From positions 162,531 to 226,530 of the forward strand of contig NZ_JASHJI010000009.1 of assembly GCF_030733265.1 (NCBI RefSeq): a stretch of DNA of 64,000 nucleotides, written 5' to 3'. Positions 1 to 9,664 of this stretch are shown piece by piece. The number at the start of each line of letters is the position of its first letter. Position 1 is the stretch's first letter. The translations under genes were made by a program, and so were the position numbers. The notes under the pieces are model-generated. The model searched no databases and was not told the DNA's origin. It saw nothing but the letters and a program-made list of their open reading frames with translations. The DNA is from Roseibium sp. MMSF_3412 (GTDB taxonomy: Bacteria > Pseudomonadota > Alphaproteobacteria > Rhizobiales > Stappiaceae).

Positions 1-2087
1 CCAAGGCCCGTGCCCTTTTCCCGCGTCGTCATGTAGGGCTCCAGCAACCGGCTGCGGTTTTCCTCGGGCAGCCCGACCCCGTTGTCGATCACATCGACGA
101 CGATCCGTCCCGGAGTTTCATCACTTTCTGCGCGCAGCCGGACCAGAACCTTGCCTTTCGGCAAGTCGTCACCTGTCCGTGCTGCAACCGCCTCGGTGGC
201 ATTCTTGACCACGTTGGTAAGTGCCTGACCGACGAGACGCGGGTCGAACACGGCCGTTACCGCCGTATCGGGAACATCGGCCGTGACCGAGATTTCCGGG
301 TTGGCGACAGATTGCATGAAGGCGGCATCGCGGACCGCTTCGCGCAGGTCCGAACTGATCTTGTTCGGTTTCCGCATCCGGGCAAAGGAGGAAAACTCGT
401 CGACCATCTGGCCGATATCGCCGACCTGCCTGACAATGGTGTCGATGCACTGGTCGAAGACTTCCCGGTCTTCCTCGATGCGTTTGCCGTAACGCCGGCG
501 AATGCGCTCCGCAGACAGCTGGATCGGTGTCAGCGGATTCTTGATTTCGTGCGCGATTCTGCGAGCGACATCGGCCCAGGCGGAATTGCGCTGCGCGGAG
601 ACGAGATCGGTAATATCGTCCAGTGTGACGACAAAACCATGCTCGCGCCGTGTGGACTGCTCGCTTGTTATGCGCACATTCAATGTCCGCAGGCGGCCGG
701 CTCGCGTGACCTCGATCTGGGTTTCCGGGAGCTTATCCGTCGAGTTTTCAAGCACGGCATCGATGCAGTCGGCAAGTTCGGGCACAACTTCCGTCAGCGG
801 TCTGTTGAGGATCTGCACCTCATCGAGTTGCAGCAGTTCCAGCGCCGACCGGTTGATCAGCATGATGGAAGCCTCGTCATCCACTCCGATCACGCCTGTC
901 GACACGCCGGAAAGGACAGCCTCGTTGAACCTGCGGCGGCGGTCGATCTGCTCGTTGGCCGCCAGCAGGGCGTCCCGCTGTCCAAGCAACTGGCCGGTCA
1001 TCTTGTTGAATGTCAGACCGAGGTTGGTCAGGTCTCCCCCCGACTTTTCTGTCTGCACCTTGACCGCAAGGTTGCCCTTGGAGACCTCGTCGGCAGCCGA
1101 TATCAGCACGCGAATGGGCGAAACCAGCCTGTTTGCGAAGCCAAAGCCGATCCAGATAGCCGATAGGAGCAGGATGAGAGCGACACCCAGATAGACCAGC
1201 GCAAACGCGACCTGGACACCGAACCGGCTGTTTTCCATCTGCTGATACTGCGATGCGCCGGTTTCCGCCAGGCGCAGATACTCAACGACGCGGGGGTCGA
1301 TCACCCGCACGGCATAAAGATAAAAATTATCGTAGGCCGACAGCTTCATGACACCGCCGACGAGATTCGAACTGCCGGGGGCAATCAGGATCGGGTCGCC
1401 CGACTGTGCCTTGAAAAAACTGTCGGCGGGCGGCAGCGGGATCTGCGCATTCGGATCGAGAATGACGCGCGTCACGACATCCCCATTCTCATCGAGGATC
1501 ATCGCGCCGAGAATGCCGCGAAGTGAAACCTGTGTCGCAAAGAACTGGTCAAACCGGGTCGGCTCGAATTCATAGATCGCCTTGGCGCGATCGATATCCT
1601 TCGTCATGGCGATCAGATCGCCCCTGAGAACCCGCGCATGTTCCTGAAGATAGGCCTGCGCAACCGTCAGGGCATTGTCGATGATCTGCCGCGTGCGGTC
1701 TTCAAACCAGCGATCCAGGCCCCGATCGAGCGTGACTGCAGCCAGAACCGCCATCATGACGGCAGGAACAGCCGCAACAAGGCTGAACAGGGCAACGACA
1801 CGCACGTGAAGACGCGCGGCTGCCCGCCCACGCCTTCGCGCCTGCCAGAGCTTGTAGATTTCAACGGAGACGACGCCCAGCAATACGGCCGCGAGAGCAC
1901 CATTGATGGCCATCGCCGTCATGATGACTTCCCGTGTGGGATCGACGGAGGTCAGTCCCATGAGAATAACAAATGTGATCGCAATCGAAATCAGCGCAAC
2001 CACCATGACGGCAAGCCCGGCGCGACGCCATAACTTGCCCGAAGCGCTGGATTGCACCACGGATTGCTGAACTGTTTCCAGTATCAT
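1..2087 (-). CDS. ntrY: Nitrogen-regulation sensor histidine kinase NtrY (3' end cut off by window edge)
   Basis: Membrane histidine kinase that phosphorylates NtrX. About 695 codons are present from the ATG at 2087. The N terminus has several hydrophobic segments (roughly residues 24-45, 60-80 and 100-120), a periplasmic sensing region, another membrane segment, then HAMP and PAS-like regions. The H-box reads [10 protein letters not shown] with the phospho-acceptor His near residue 513. The N-box (NVVKNATEAV) and G1 box (VIDNGVGLP) follow. The frame is still open at base 1, so only the last part of the ATPase domain is missing. It lies downstream of ntrC on the same strand after a 264-base gap, so it may have its own promoter. 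The partner ntrX would be expected just beyond the left edge. Confidence 0.93.
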   Translation of the reverse strand, partial: MILETVQQSVVQSSASGKLWRRAGLAVMVVALISIAITFVILMGLTSVDPTREVIMTAMAINGALAAVLLGVVSVEIYKLWQARRRGRAAARLHVRVVALFSLVAAVPAVMMAVLAAVTLDRGLDRWFEDRTRQIIDNALTVAQAYLQEHARVLRGDLIAMTKDIDRAKAIYEFEPTRFDQFFATQVSLRGILGAMILDENGDVVTRVILDPNAQIPLPPADSFFKAQSGDPILIAPGSSNLVGGVMKLSAYDNFYLYAVRVIDPRVVEYLRLAETGASQYQQMENSRFGVQVAFALVYLGVALILLLSAIWIGFGFANRLVSPIRVLISAADEVSKGNLAVKVQTEKSGGDLTNLGLTFNKMTGQLLGQRDALLAANEQIDRRRRFNEAVLSGVSTGVIGVDDEASIMLINRSALELLQLDEVQILNRPLTEVVPELADCIDAVLENSTDKLPETQIEVTRAGRLRTLNVRITSEQSTRREHGFVVTLDDITDLVSAQRNSAWADVARRIAHEIKNPLTPIQLSAERIRRRYGKRIEEDREVFDQCIDTIVRQVGDIGQMVDEFSSFARMRKPNKISSDLREAVRDAAFMQSVANPEISVTADVPDTAVTAVFDPRLVGQALTNVVKNATEAVAARTGDDLPKGKVLVRLRAESDETPGRIVVDVIDNGVGLPEENRSRLLEPYMTTREKGTGL

Positions 2088-2351
2088 GCAGCCTCTAAAA
2101 CACGGCAAACCACGGAATAATTGCGGCTTGCTGGACCATTTGCTGCAAACTTATCACACATTGTTGCGAAATTGCGACAGAGCTGTCCAGACGCCACATT
2201 TTACAGTGGAAGAGATTGGTCTCGTTCCAAATTCGTCAGAAGATTCAGAATCTTGACCTTGCAAAAATCACGCAGGGTGACAGGAGCGCGGTCCCGGGGA
2301 GCGCCGCACGACCCGGCCGACCGTGTCTTCTTTCGACCGGAAGGATAACGC
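2088..2351 (-). promoter_or_regulatory. ntrC-ntrY intergenic region, probable ntrY(X) promoter region
   Basis: A 264-base non-coding gap between the ntrC stop and the ntrY start, both on the minus strand. The part next to ntrY (about 2090-2250) is visibly richer in A and T than the flanking genes, as expected of a promoter region. I could not pick a confident -35/-10 pair or an NtrC-type enhancer by eye. Short open frames here do not resemble genes. Confidence 0.35.
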
Positions 2352-3791
2352 TCATCTGGCGGAGCGCATCACCTGAATGTCGAGGTCTCTGATTTTCTTC
2401 CGCAAGGTGTTGCGATTGACCCCGAGAAGTTCTGCGGCCTTGATCTGATTGCCTCTTGTCGCAGCAAGGGCAGCACTGATCAGCGGGTATTCGACCTCCC
2501 GCAGAATGCGGTGGTAGAGCCCCGGAGGGGGAAGCGCTTCGCCGAACGTGTCGAAGTAACCCGACAGGTATTTTTCCACCGAGCCCCCCAGGTTGACGTT
2601 CTCGTTCACGTCCTCCGAGGCCGAAACGGCACTTGGCTGGCTGAGTTCCTGATCGAGCAGGCTTTCGCTGATCACGTCCTGCGGATATAGCGCTGCGAGA
2701 CGCCGGACGAGGTTTTCCAGTTCGCGCACGTTGCCCGGCCATCTGTAACGGCGCAGCATGTTGAGTGCACCGACGTCGATCTGTTTCGCCTGCAGGCCTT
2801 CCTTTTCCACCAGAGAAAAGAAGTGCCGGACCAGGTCCGGAATGTCTTCCACCCGCTCGCGCAGCGGTGGCAACCGGATTGGAACGACGTTGAGCCTGAA
2901 ATAGAGATCTTCCCGGAAAAGTCCCTGGTTGATCAGGTGACGGAGATCCTTGTTGGTCGCGGCGACAATGCGAACATCAGTCTTGATCGGCGTCCGTCCG
3001 CCGACAGTGGTATACTCGCCTTGCTGCAGCACGCGCAGCAAACGTGTCTGCGCTTCCATCGGCATGTCGCCGATTTCATCCAGGAACAGCGTTCCGCCGT
3101 CAGCTTGCTCAAAACGGCCCGAACTCCGGTTCTGCGCACCGGTGAAGGCTCCCTTTTCGTGGCCGAACAACTCGGCCTCGATCAGGTCCCGCGGGATCGC
3201 CGCCATGTTGATGGCGACAAATGGACCGTTTCGACGTTTGCCGTAGTCGTGAAGTGCACGTGCAACGAGTTCCTTGCCCGTGCCCGATTCTCCGTTGATC
3301 ATGACCGTGAGATCGGTCTGCATCAGCCGGGCGAGAATGCGATAGATTTCCTGCATGGCCGGTGAGCGGCCAACAAGCGGCATCCCCTCCCCGGCGTCCT
3401 CGATATCAAGCGCCGGGCGTTTCTTGGGCTCTTCCAGCGCTCTTTGCACAATGTTGGTGAGTTCCTTCAGATCGAAGGGCTTGGGCAGATATTCATAGGC
3501 TCCCTTTTCGGAAGCCTTGATCGCGGTCATGAACGTGTTCTGGGCACTCATGACGAGGACCGGAAGTTCAGGCCGCATCTTTTTCATGCGCGGCAGAACA
3601 TCAAAAATGTTCTCATCCGGCATCACGACATCCGTGATGACAAGATCGCCATCACCGGATGATACCCACCGCCAGAGCGTAGAGGCATTCGACGTCAGCC
3701 GCACCGTGTATCCGGCCCTGGAAAGAGCCTGGTTGAGCACGGTGCGAATAGCCGCGTCATCATCTGCAACAAGGATCGTACCTGTCGGCAT
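2352..3791 (-). CDS. ntrC: Nitrogen regulation response regulator NtrC (sigma-54 activator)
   Basis: Transcription activator of nitrogen-assimilation genes that remodels sigma-54 RNA polymerase. The 479 residues are full length for the family. The receiver domain has the acidic cluster at D10-D12, phospho-acceptor D54 and K104. The AAA+ domain has Walker A GESGTGKE (residues 167-174) and the sigma-54 contact loop GAFTGA (214-219). The C terminus carries a Fis-type helix-turn-helix ending near RKKIRDLDI. It starts 2 bases after the ntrB stop, so the two genes are almost certainly co-transcribed and translationally coupled. NtrC rather than NtrX is supported by the partner gene and the Fis-like end. 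Confidence 0.97.
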   Translation of the reverse strand: MPTGTILVADDDAAIRTVLNQALSRAGYTVRLTSNASTLWRWVSSGDGDLVITDVVMPDENIFDVLPRMKKMRPELPVLVMSAQNTFMTAIKASEKGAYEYLPKPFDLKELTNIVQRALEEPKKRPALDIEDAGEGMPLVGRSPAMQEIYRILARLMQTDLTVMINGESGTGKELVARALHDYGKRRNGPFVAINMAAIPRDLIEAELFGHEKGAFTGAQNRSSGRFEQADGGTLFLDEIGDMPMEAQTRLLRVLQQGEYTTVGGRTPIKTDVRIVAATNKDLRHLINQGLFREDLYFRLNVVPIRLPPLRERVEDIPDLVRHFFSLVEKEGLQAKQIDVGALNMLRRYRWPGNVRELENLVRRLAALYPQDVISESLLDQELSQPSAVSASEDVNENVNLGGSVEKYLSGYFDTFGEALPPPGLYHRILREVEYPLISAALAATRGNQIKAAELLGVNRNTLRKKIRDLDIQVMRSAR

Positions 3792-3793
3792 CG

Positions 3794-4945
3794 TTATTCA
3801 GTTCCCTCGCTCGCCGTGTCGGTATCCGGATTTGCGTCACCGGTATACGCAGGCATTAGGATGCGAAAAATGGTTCTTTCACGCTGGCTGTCACACTCAA
3901 TGACGCCACCATGATCGCCGATAATTTTTGCAACGAGAGCCAGGCCAAGACCCGACCCGTTGGTCTTCGTGGTGATAAAGGGTTCAAACAGGTGCGGCAG
4001 CAGATCATCGGGAACACCCGGACCGTTATCCTGCACACAGAATTCAAGCGGCAGGCTTACGCGATGCTCTGTACCGGGCACCGACAGACGGACTCCCGGC
4101 CGAAAAGCGGTTGAAATCCGGATTTCGCCATCGGGATCATCGCCGATCGCTTCACTCGCGTTCTTCACCAGATTGAGAAACACCTGGATCAGCTGGTCCT
4201 TGTTGGCAAAGACCGGCGGCAGGGATGGATCGTAAATCTCCACGATCCTCTTGTTACGCGCAAACCCGTTGTCTGACAGGCTTTTGACCCTGTCCAGAAC
4301 GACGTGGATGTTGACCGGTTCACGCTCGATCGGTCTCTCGTCGGAGAAAACCTCCATGCGATCGACAAGTTTCACGATCCTGTCGGTCTCGTCCATGATG
4401 AGCCGCGTCAGCGACCGGTCGTCATCGACCACGGATTGTTCCAGAAGCTGCGCCGCTCCCCTTATGCCAGACAGCGGGTTCTTGATTTCGTGCGCCAGCA
4501 TCGCCGCGAGCCCGGTCACGGTTCGCGCCGCCCCCCGCGACGTCAGTTGCCGGTCGATCTTTTCGGCCATGGTCCGTTCTTGGAACATCAGAACGACAGC
4601 CCCCGGCCGATCCGATACCGGAGCCGCATTGATATCGACCATCTTGGGCGCGCCGATTCGCGGCGAACCGATATCCACCTTGTATTCGTTGACGGGTGCC
4701 GCGCGTTCGCGCACCTGCTCGATCAAGGTGAGCAACGGGCTGCCGAAAGGGACAAAGTCGCTGATCGGATGCCGTCGCAAGACGGAAGCGCTGGAGCGCA
4801 TGAAAATCTCGGCGGCCATGTTTGCCGACTCAATGACGCCGTCTGGCGCCACAAGCAAAACCGGGTGCGGAAGCGCATCGAGAATGGTCGGGCCGTCGCT
4901 TGCAAGCATGGCAATACGGCCGCTTTCAACGGTGACTTCGCTCAC
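3794..4945 (-). CDS. ntrB: Nitrogen regulation sensor histidine kinase NtrB
   Basis: Cytosolic kinase/phosphatase that sets the phosphorylation state of NtrC in response to PII. The 383-residue protein has an N-terminal PAS domain (about residues 20-120), a dimerisation/phospho-acceptor segment [11 protein letters not shown] with His152, an N-box LVKNASEAI and a glycine-rich ATP-binding end ([15 protein letters not shown]). There are no membrane segments, which separates it from NtrY. Its ATG overlaps the dusB stop in an ATGA arrangement (4942-4945), and ntrC follows within 2 bases, giving the classic alphaproteobacterial dusB(nifR3)-ntrB-ntrC operon. Confidence 0.97.
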   Translation of the reverse strand: MSEVTVESGRIAMLASDGPTILDALPHPVLLVAPDGVIESANMAAEIFMRSSASVLRRHPISDFVPFGSPLLTLIEQVRERAAPVNEYKVDIGSPRIGAPKMVDINAAPVSDRPGAVVLMFQERTMAEKIDRQLTSRGAARTVTGLAAMLAHEIKNPLSGIRGAAQLLEQSVVDDDRSLTRLIMDETDRIVKLVDRMEVFSDERPIEREPVNIHVVLDRVKSLSDNGFARNKRIVEIYDPSLPPVFANKDQLIQVFLNLVKNASEAIGDDPDGEIRISTAFRPGVRLSVPGTEHRVSLPLEFCVQDNGPGVPDDLLPHLFEPFITTKTNGSGLGLALVAKIIGDHGGVIECDSQRERTIFRILMPAYTGDANPDTDTASEGTE

Positions 4946-5979
4946 GCGGCTATCCGTTCGTTGGACGTTGAGAACCAGTCTGCGATCAAACGCAGCACCT
5001 CGGGTGGAGAATTGGACGTCATCAGGGTTCGTCTCTCATTGGCCGGGATCTGGCCCGCACCACGCTCTATGGCACCGTCGAGATACCAGCCCAGATGCTT
5101 CCGGGCGATACGAACGCCGGCCGTTGCCCCGTAGTGGCCGAGAATGTCTTCGTAATGCCCGGCGACAAGATCCGCGAGGTCTGATCCTGCGGGGGCAGCA
5201 AGCCGAACGCCGGTCGCAAGATAGTGCCCGACATGGCCGGGCAACCAGGGCCGGCCATAAGCACCGCGCCCGATCATGATCCCATCGGATCCACTCACCG
5301 CCAGCATCTTCTCCGCATCCTCAATGGACTTGCAGTCGCCATTTGCAATCAGGGGAACAGAGATGGCTTCCTTGACGGCCCGTATGGCTTTCCAGTCGGC
5401 GGTGCCCTTGTAAAACTGGCACCGCGTCCTGCCGTGAACCGTTACGAGCTGAACACCGGCGTTTTCCGCCCGCCGCGCTAGTTCGGCTGCGTTCAAGGAC
5501 GTGTCGTCCCAGCCGAGGCGCATCTTGACAGTGACGGGTATGTCGACTGCCGCGACTGTTGCCTCGATCAGCGTGAGGGCATGATCGAGGTCCCGCATCA
5601 ATGCCGAACCGGAGTATCCCGACGTTACCTTCTTTGCCGGGCATCCCATGTTGATATCGATTACATCAGCGCCCAGACCGGCGACGACCCTTGCAGCCTC
5701 GTCCATCCAGCGCGCTTCCCTGCCGGCAAGCTGTACGACATGCAGACCCTCGTCCTGGGCCTCCGCTCGCATCTGCGTTTCCGCGTCCCCTTTCACGAAG
5801 GTTTCGCTTGCGATCATTTCGCTGACGACCATCCCGGCACCGAAACGCGCAGCAAGCCGGCGAAACGGCAGATCGGTCACACCTGACATGGGCGCCAGAA
5901 CGGCCCTGTTGGAAAGAGTATGCGGTCCTATGGAAAGAGAGTTCGACGATATCGACACACAGTTCTCTTTTCTGCTCAT
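4942..5979 (-). CDS. dusB: tRNA-dihydrouridine synthase DusB (NifR3 family)
   Basis: FMN enzyme that reduces uridine to dihydrouridine in the tRNA D-loop. The 345-residue length and motifs fit DusB: N-terminal [13 protein letters not shown], a VSEMI segment, and the active-site stretch [10 protein letters not shown] with the expected catalytic Cys at about 113, followed by phosphate-binding NGDCKS and GRGAYGRPW. It is the first gene of the dusB-ntrB-ntrC operon and overlaps ntrB by four bases. The ATG at 5979 is preceded by a short CAGG; a start slightly downstream cannot be excluded. The promoter must lie in the 135-base gap shared with divergent ispDF. Confidence 0.95.
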   Translation of the reverse strand: MSRKENCVSISSNSLSIGPHTLSNRAVLAPMSGVTDLPFRRLAARFGAGMVVSEMIASETFVKGDAETQMRAEAQDEGLHVVQLAGREARWMDEAARVVAGLGADVIDINMGCPAKKVTSGYSGSALMRDLDHALTLIEATVAAVDIPVTVKMRLGWDDTSLNAAELARRAENAGVQLVTVHGRTRCQFYKGTADWKAIRAVKEAISVPLIANGDCKSIEDAEKMLAVSGSDGIMIGRGAYGRPWLPGHVGHYLATGVRLAAPAGSDLADLVAGHYEDILGHYGATAGVRIARKHLGWYLDGAIERGAGQIPANERRTLMTSNSPPEVLRLIADWFSTSNERIAA

Positions 5980-6114
5980 TACCTGTGCAAAACGCTAATT
6001 GCCTATATTGTAGCCAATTTGCGCATCGCAACAAGTCTAAATTTGCGTATTGGTACGGTTCATCGTTAATGGCCGTCAGTGATTTTCGCCTCAGCCGCCT
6101 TCAAGGAGACGACA

Positions 6115-7368
6115 ATGAACAAAACGGCCGCCGCATTGATCGTCGCGGCAGGACGTGGAACACGCCTATCGGACCCCGGAAATCGGCAACCGAAGCAATA
6201 CAAGCTGATCGCCGGGCGTCCTGTCCTGTCTCATACACTGGACGCTTTCCTGAATCATCCTCGAATTTCGAAAATCATGACCGTGATACACCCCGACGAT
6301 ACCGCGCTTTACGGCGCGGCCGTTACGGCGGCGGAGTGCACGGTAAAGGACAAGGAACTCCTGACGGCGTTTGGTGGAGACACGCGTCAACAATCCGTAC
6401 TGGCCGGACTGAAGGCCCTGGAGGATGCCGGCTGCGAATGTGTTCTCATTCACGATGCCGCCCGTCCCTTCGTGTCCGAAACGGTGATAAACGGTCTCCT
6501 CTTACAACTGGACGCGGGTGCAGAGGGTGTGCTTGCAGCCGTTCCCGTCGTCGATACGCTGAAACACTGCGAAGAGCCGGGCCAGCCGCTGAGGACAATC
6601 GATCGATCCGGTTTGTGGGCAGCCCAGACACCGCAGGCCTTCCCGTTCAAACTGATTCTGGACGCGCATCTGAGCGCTGCCGAAGCCAGAAGAAGTGACT
6701 TTACCGATGATACCGGTCTGGCGGAATGGGCCGGCGTTTCGGTAAAATTAAGCGAAGGCGATCCAGGAAATTTCAAGATCACCACGTGGCAGGACTTGTC
6801 CCGCGCCGAAACACAGGTGAAACAGGCACCCATGAACCAGCAAAACCGCACACGTCCACCGTTGTCCGAACTTTTGGATGTCCGAACCGGTATTGGATAC
6901 GATGTTCATGCCTTCGAGGCTGGTGATGCCGTCATCCTCGGAGGGGTCGCAATTCCCCATGGCAGAAAGCTCAAGGGGCATTCCGATGCGGATGTCGTGC
7001 TGCATGCAATCACCGATGCAACGCTTGGAGCGATTGGCGATGGTGACATCGGTAGCCATTTTCCTCCAAGCGACCCGAAGTGGAAAGGCGCATCATCGGA
7101 CATGTTCCAGTTTGATGCCGTTGAGCGCGTGACAAAGCTGGGCGGACGGCTTGCACATATCGACGTCACAATCATCTGTGAAGAACCCAAGATTGGTCCG
7201 CACCGGGACGCGATCAGGCAGAACGTTGCTCAGATCTGCGACATTCCCGCATCGCGCGTATCCGTCAAGGCAACAACTTCCGAGCGGCTCGGCTTCACCG
7301 GTCGCAAGGAGGGGATCGCCACGCTTGCAAGCGTAACCATTCGGTTGCCCCTTTCTGAAAACGAGTAG
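6115..7368 (+). CDS. ispDF: Bifunctional IspD/IspF (MEP-pathway isoprenoid synthesis)
   Basis: Fusion of 2-C-methyl-D-erythritol 4-phosphate cytidylyltransferase (N-terminal ~220 residues; VAAGRGTRL nucleotide-binding loop, HDAARPFV motif) and 2-C-methyl-D-erythritol 2,4-cyclodiphosphate synthase (C-terminal; GIGYDVHAF, GHSDADVVLHAI, DIGSHFPP, ending in SVKATTSERLGFTGR). Such fusions are common in Alphaproteobacteria. The ATG at 6115 is chosen because AAGGAG lies 6-11 bases upstream (6103-6108); an in-frame GTG at 6079 has no comparable ribosome-binding site. The next gene starts 6 bases after the stop. Confidence 0.96.
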   Translation: MNKTAAALIVAAGRGTRLSDPGNRQPKQYKLIAGRPVLSHTLDAFLNHPRISKIMTVIHPDDTALYGAAVTAAECTVKDKELLTAFGGDTRQQSVLAGLKALEDAGCECVLIHDAARPFVSETVINGLLLQLDAGAEGVLAAVPVVDTLKHCEEPGQPLRTIDRSGLWAAQTPQAFPFKLILDAHLSAAEARRSDFTDDTGLAEWAGVSVKLSEGDPGNFKITTWQDLSRAETQVKQAPMNQQNRTRPPLSELLDVRTGIGYDVHAFEAGDAVILGGVAIPHGRKLKGHSDADVVLHAITDATLGAIGDGDIGSHFPPSDPKWKGASSDMFQFDAVERVTKLGGRLAHIDVTIICEEPKIGPHRDAIRQNVAQICDIPASRVSVKATTSERLGFTGRKEGIATLASVTIRLPLSENE

Positions 7369-7374
7369 TCGACC

Positions 7375-7899
7375 ATGAATGACAGACGTCTGGAAAGCCT
7401 TGATGACCTTGCTCCCCTCGCCGGCAATGTTCTGGAAGAATTGAAGGCTCAGGGAAAAATGATCGCAACGGCCGAATCGTGCACAGGCGGACTGATCTGT
7501 GCGGCCCTGACGGAAATCGCAGGTTCATCGGTTGCGGTCGACCGGGGCTTCATAACCTACTCAAACGAAGCGAAAACAGAACTCATCGGTGTTCCCGCGG
7601 GTCTGATCACGCGTGAGGGCGCTGTCAGCAAGGAAGTTGCCATCGCCATGGCGGAAGGTGCACTGGAACGATCGAATGGAGATATATCGGTTTCCGTGAC
7701 AGGCATCGCCGGACCTGGCGGCGGGTCCGAGCACAAACCGGTCGGCACCGTTCATATCGCCGTTGCTGCGACAGGTGAACCGACACAGCACTTTCATTGC
7801 TGGTTTGCCGACCACGGCCGCCAGTTCATCCGTCTGGAGACCGTAAAAACTGCCCTTGCGTCAGTTCTAAATGCACTCAAGGACGCAAAGTCTCATTAA
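7375..7899 (+). CDS. pncC: CinA C-terminal-type nicotinamide-nucleotide amidohydrolase (PncC)
   Basis: 174-residue stand-alone CinA amidohydrolase domain, expected to hydrolyse nicotinamide mononucleotide to nicotinate mononucleotide in pyridine-nucleotide recycling. Family signatures visible are TAESCTGGLI near residue 34, a GFITYSNEAK segment, and VTGIAGPGGGS. There is no N-terminal MoCF/COG1058 domain, so it is the short form. It starts 6 bases after ispDF on the same strand and is probably co-transcribed with it. The ispDF-cinA pairing is common in Hyphomicrobiales; a direct functional link to isoprenoids is not known. Confidence 0.9.
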   Translation: MNDRRLESLDDLAPLAGNVLEELKAQGKMIATAESCTGGLICAALTEIAGSSVAVDRGFITYSNEAKTELIGVPAGLITREGAVSKEVAIAMAEGALERSNGDISVSVTGIAGPGGGSEHKPVGTVHIAVAATGEPTQHFHCWFADHGRQFIRLETVKTALASVLNALKDAKSH

Positions 7900-7980
7900 C
7901 GATCGATCGAGTTCCCGCTGGCGAAAAAGGGCAAAAACCCATATGCCTTACGTTGGGTTGAACATCGATTGCTTACACCA

Positions 7981-8445
7981 ATGATATTACGTCTCGCGAC
8001 GCTTCTCGCTGCACTTTGTGTTGCCACAGTCTCTCACGCGGATTCGTTGCCGAAACCGGGCGACTACTACCTGATTTCGAGAGATCACGCCGGCAAGTTC
8101 ATTGGCAGCCACAAGCTTTTCAAGAATGAAAGTGCCGATACGAAGCGGGTCAGCTACTGCGGCAATGAATACTTCGTGCGCGACAGTTCCGTCGCCTGGA
8201 CGGAGCTTGAAGCGGAATTCGGCCACATCGTTCACGTGGAATTCAACTTCGGCAAGGGCTGGCGTCCGATATGCGCGAATCCCGAGCGCGAGGTTACGTT
8301 GGCGGACCTGGGAATTACCATGGACGCGCGGGAAGTCCTGGCTGGCCTGTCGACTGCCCCCTCAACCGCCAGCCGCCTGGCAACGATCGGCGCCATGTTT
8401 CGCACGAGCGTTTTTGAAAAATCCGAGAGCGGCCTCGGTATGTAA
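7981..8445 (+). CDS. Small secreted protein of unknown function, tandem paralogue 1
   Basis: I do not recognise this family. From the ATG at 7981 the protein is 154 residues with a signal peptide (hydrophobic ILRLATLLAALCVATV, cleavage likely after SHA). The mature part has a conserved core shared with the next gene: YLISRD, a GSH motif, YC, VAWTELE, EFNFGKGWRPIC and TLADLGI. Two cysteines, one in YC and one in RPIC, are retained in all three copies and could form a disulfide. An in-frame TTG at 7969 is a possible alternative start; neither has a strong Shine-Dalgarno sequence. It lies 81 bases after pncC. Confidence 0.75.
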   Translation: MILRLATLLAALCVATVSHADSLPKPGDYYLISRDHAGKFIGSHKLFKNESADTKRVSYCGNEYFVRDSSVAWTELEAEFGHIVHVEFNFGKGWRPICANPEREVTLADLGITMDAREVLAGLSTAPSTASRLATIGAMFRTSVFEKSESGLGM

Positions 8446-8591
8446 CTTCATTTGCCGTAGGTGCAATGCGAGCGAAATCTTCAAATACTGCACTTTTTAC
8501 GAGCGTTTAAAGTTTTAATAAAACGCCTGCCCGGCTTTCAATCTGATAGTGAAGTTCGCCCTCTACTTTGAGAACAAACCATTAAAATTGC

Positions 8592-8606
8592 GCTGGCCAC
8601 GCCAGC
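8592..8606. repeat. GC-rich inverted repeat upstream of paralogue 2
   Basis: GCTGGC-CAC-GCCAGC, a perfect 6-base inverted repeat with a 3-base loop, lies 34-48 bases upstream of the ATG at 8640, within the 194-base gap between paralogues 1 and 2. It could be an operator or an RNA hairpin in the 5' leader. No T-run follows on the plus strand, so it is not a good intrinsic terminator for paralogue 1. Confidence 0.3.
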
Positions 8607-8639
8607 ACATGATTGGCTTAGCGGTAGGGAAAACGCACA

Positions 8640-9116
8640 ATGCAATTTCAGAAATTTCTGCTCACGATTGGCTTTCTCCTGATTTCATCGACGCATGCCG
8701 GTGCACAAAGCGAAATTCCAGCAGTTGGCGACACCTATATCATCTCCCGGGACGACAACCGGAATTTCCGCGGCTCACACCGGATCTACAACAGACAATC
8801 CGATGGTCTCGTGGAGGTCGAATACTGTAACCGGTCCTACTGGGTCCGGTATGCCACGGTCGCCTGGACGCAGCTTGAGGTGGAGAACGACTACGAAGTC
8901 CGCGTCGAATTCAACTGGGGCAAGGGCTGGCGGCCAATTTGCGATCGCCCGGACCAACAGGTGACCCTGGAAGGTCTCGGTATCTCCGACGATCCGAGGG
9001 TCGTTATTCAAAATGGTGGTACCGCGCTCGACAAGGCAAACCGGTTCGCCGCGATCCGTGACGCCTTCAACGCACAGCGCAAGGAAAAGGCTACCAAATC
9101 GTTCCACGACGAATAG
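8640..9116 (+). CDS. Small secreted protein of unknown function, tandem paralogue 2
   Basis: 158 residues with an N-terminal signal peptide (QKFLLTIGFLLISSTHAGA, cleavage predicted after GAQ or AGA). The mature protein follows paralogue 1 almost motif for motif: TYIISRD, RGSH, EYC, WVRYATVAWTQLE, VEFNWGKGWRPIC, VTLEGLGI, and a C-terminal RFAAIRDAF helix. The strict conservation of GKGWRPIC between copies 1 and 2 argues for a structural or binding role. The start has an AGGGA about 12 bases upstream. The 194-base gap before it suggests its own promoter. No enzymatic motif is recognised. Confidence 0.8.
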   Translation: MQFQKFLLTIGFLLISSTHAGAQSEIPAVGDTYIISRDDNRNFRGSHRIYNRQSDGLVEVEYCNRSYWVRYATVAWTQLEVENDYEVRVEFNWGKGWRPICDRPDQQVTLEGLGISDDPRVVIQNGGTALDKANRFAAIRDAFNAQRKEKATKSFHDE

Positions 9117-9211
9117 ATCAAATCGTTACCAATCCGGTAACGGACAGGTAAACAAAGCAGCTTAAGATACATGCAGTGGGGCTAATCTGGGTTCAGGAGA
9201 GGAGCACACGC

Positions 9212-9646
9212 ATGAAGCGCTCTTTTGCTAGTCAGGCGATAGCGTCACTGACGGTTGTTTGCAGCGCAACGGCGGTATTCGCCCAAAACGACTTCTATAT
9301 CCGGTCGGAATATTCGAACGGGGAATTCACCGGTTTTCACGAGATACTGACAAAGCCGAAGGACGGCTACCATCAGGCCAGCTACTGCGAACGCGTGTTC
9401 TGGGTGTCTGCGGGCACGGTCATCTGGACGGAAGAACAGAACGCTGCCGGCCGAACCCTTGTCCTTGAGGAAAACGACGGAAAGAGCCGCACCATTGTCT
9501 GCAAGGACAATGATGCCTTCGCAACGTTGGACGACCTGGGCCTGTCAGAAAAGGAAGTCGCCAAGATACGGGCGGAGAACGAGCCACTCGACATGAAATC
9601 GAGCCGTCTGCGCACGATCCGGGATGCCTTCAAGCAATACAAGTGA
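9212..9646 (+). CDS. Small secreted protein of unknown function, tandem paralogue 3 (diverged)
   Basis: 144 residues from the ATG at 9212, which has AGGAGAGGAG (9195-9204) just upstream; a longer start at 9176 is less likely. It has a signal peptide (AIASLTVVCSATAVFA, cleavage after VFA) and then DFYIRSEY, GFH, SYC, FWVSAGTVIWTEE, GKSRTIVC, TLDDLGL and SRLRTIRDAF. It is the most diverged copy: GKGWRPIC has become GKSRTIVC, but both cysteines, the WT pair and the C-terminal helix are kept. It is the last gene of the plus-strand run and converges on the RatA-like gene. Confidence 0.78.
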   Translation: MKRSFASQAIASLTVVCSATAVFAQNDFYIRSEYSNGEFTGFHEILTKPKDGYHQASYCERVFWVSAGTVIWTEEQNAAGRTLVLEENDGKSRTIVCKDNDAFATLDDLGLSEKEVAKIRAENEPLDMKSSRLRTIRDAFKQYK

Positions 9647-9664
9647 CGCGTCCGTAGACCCGGC

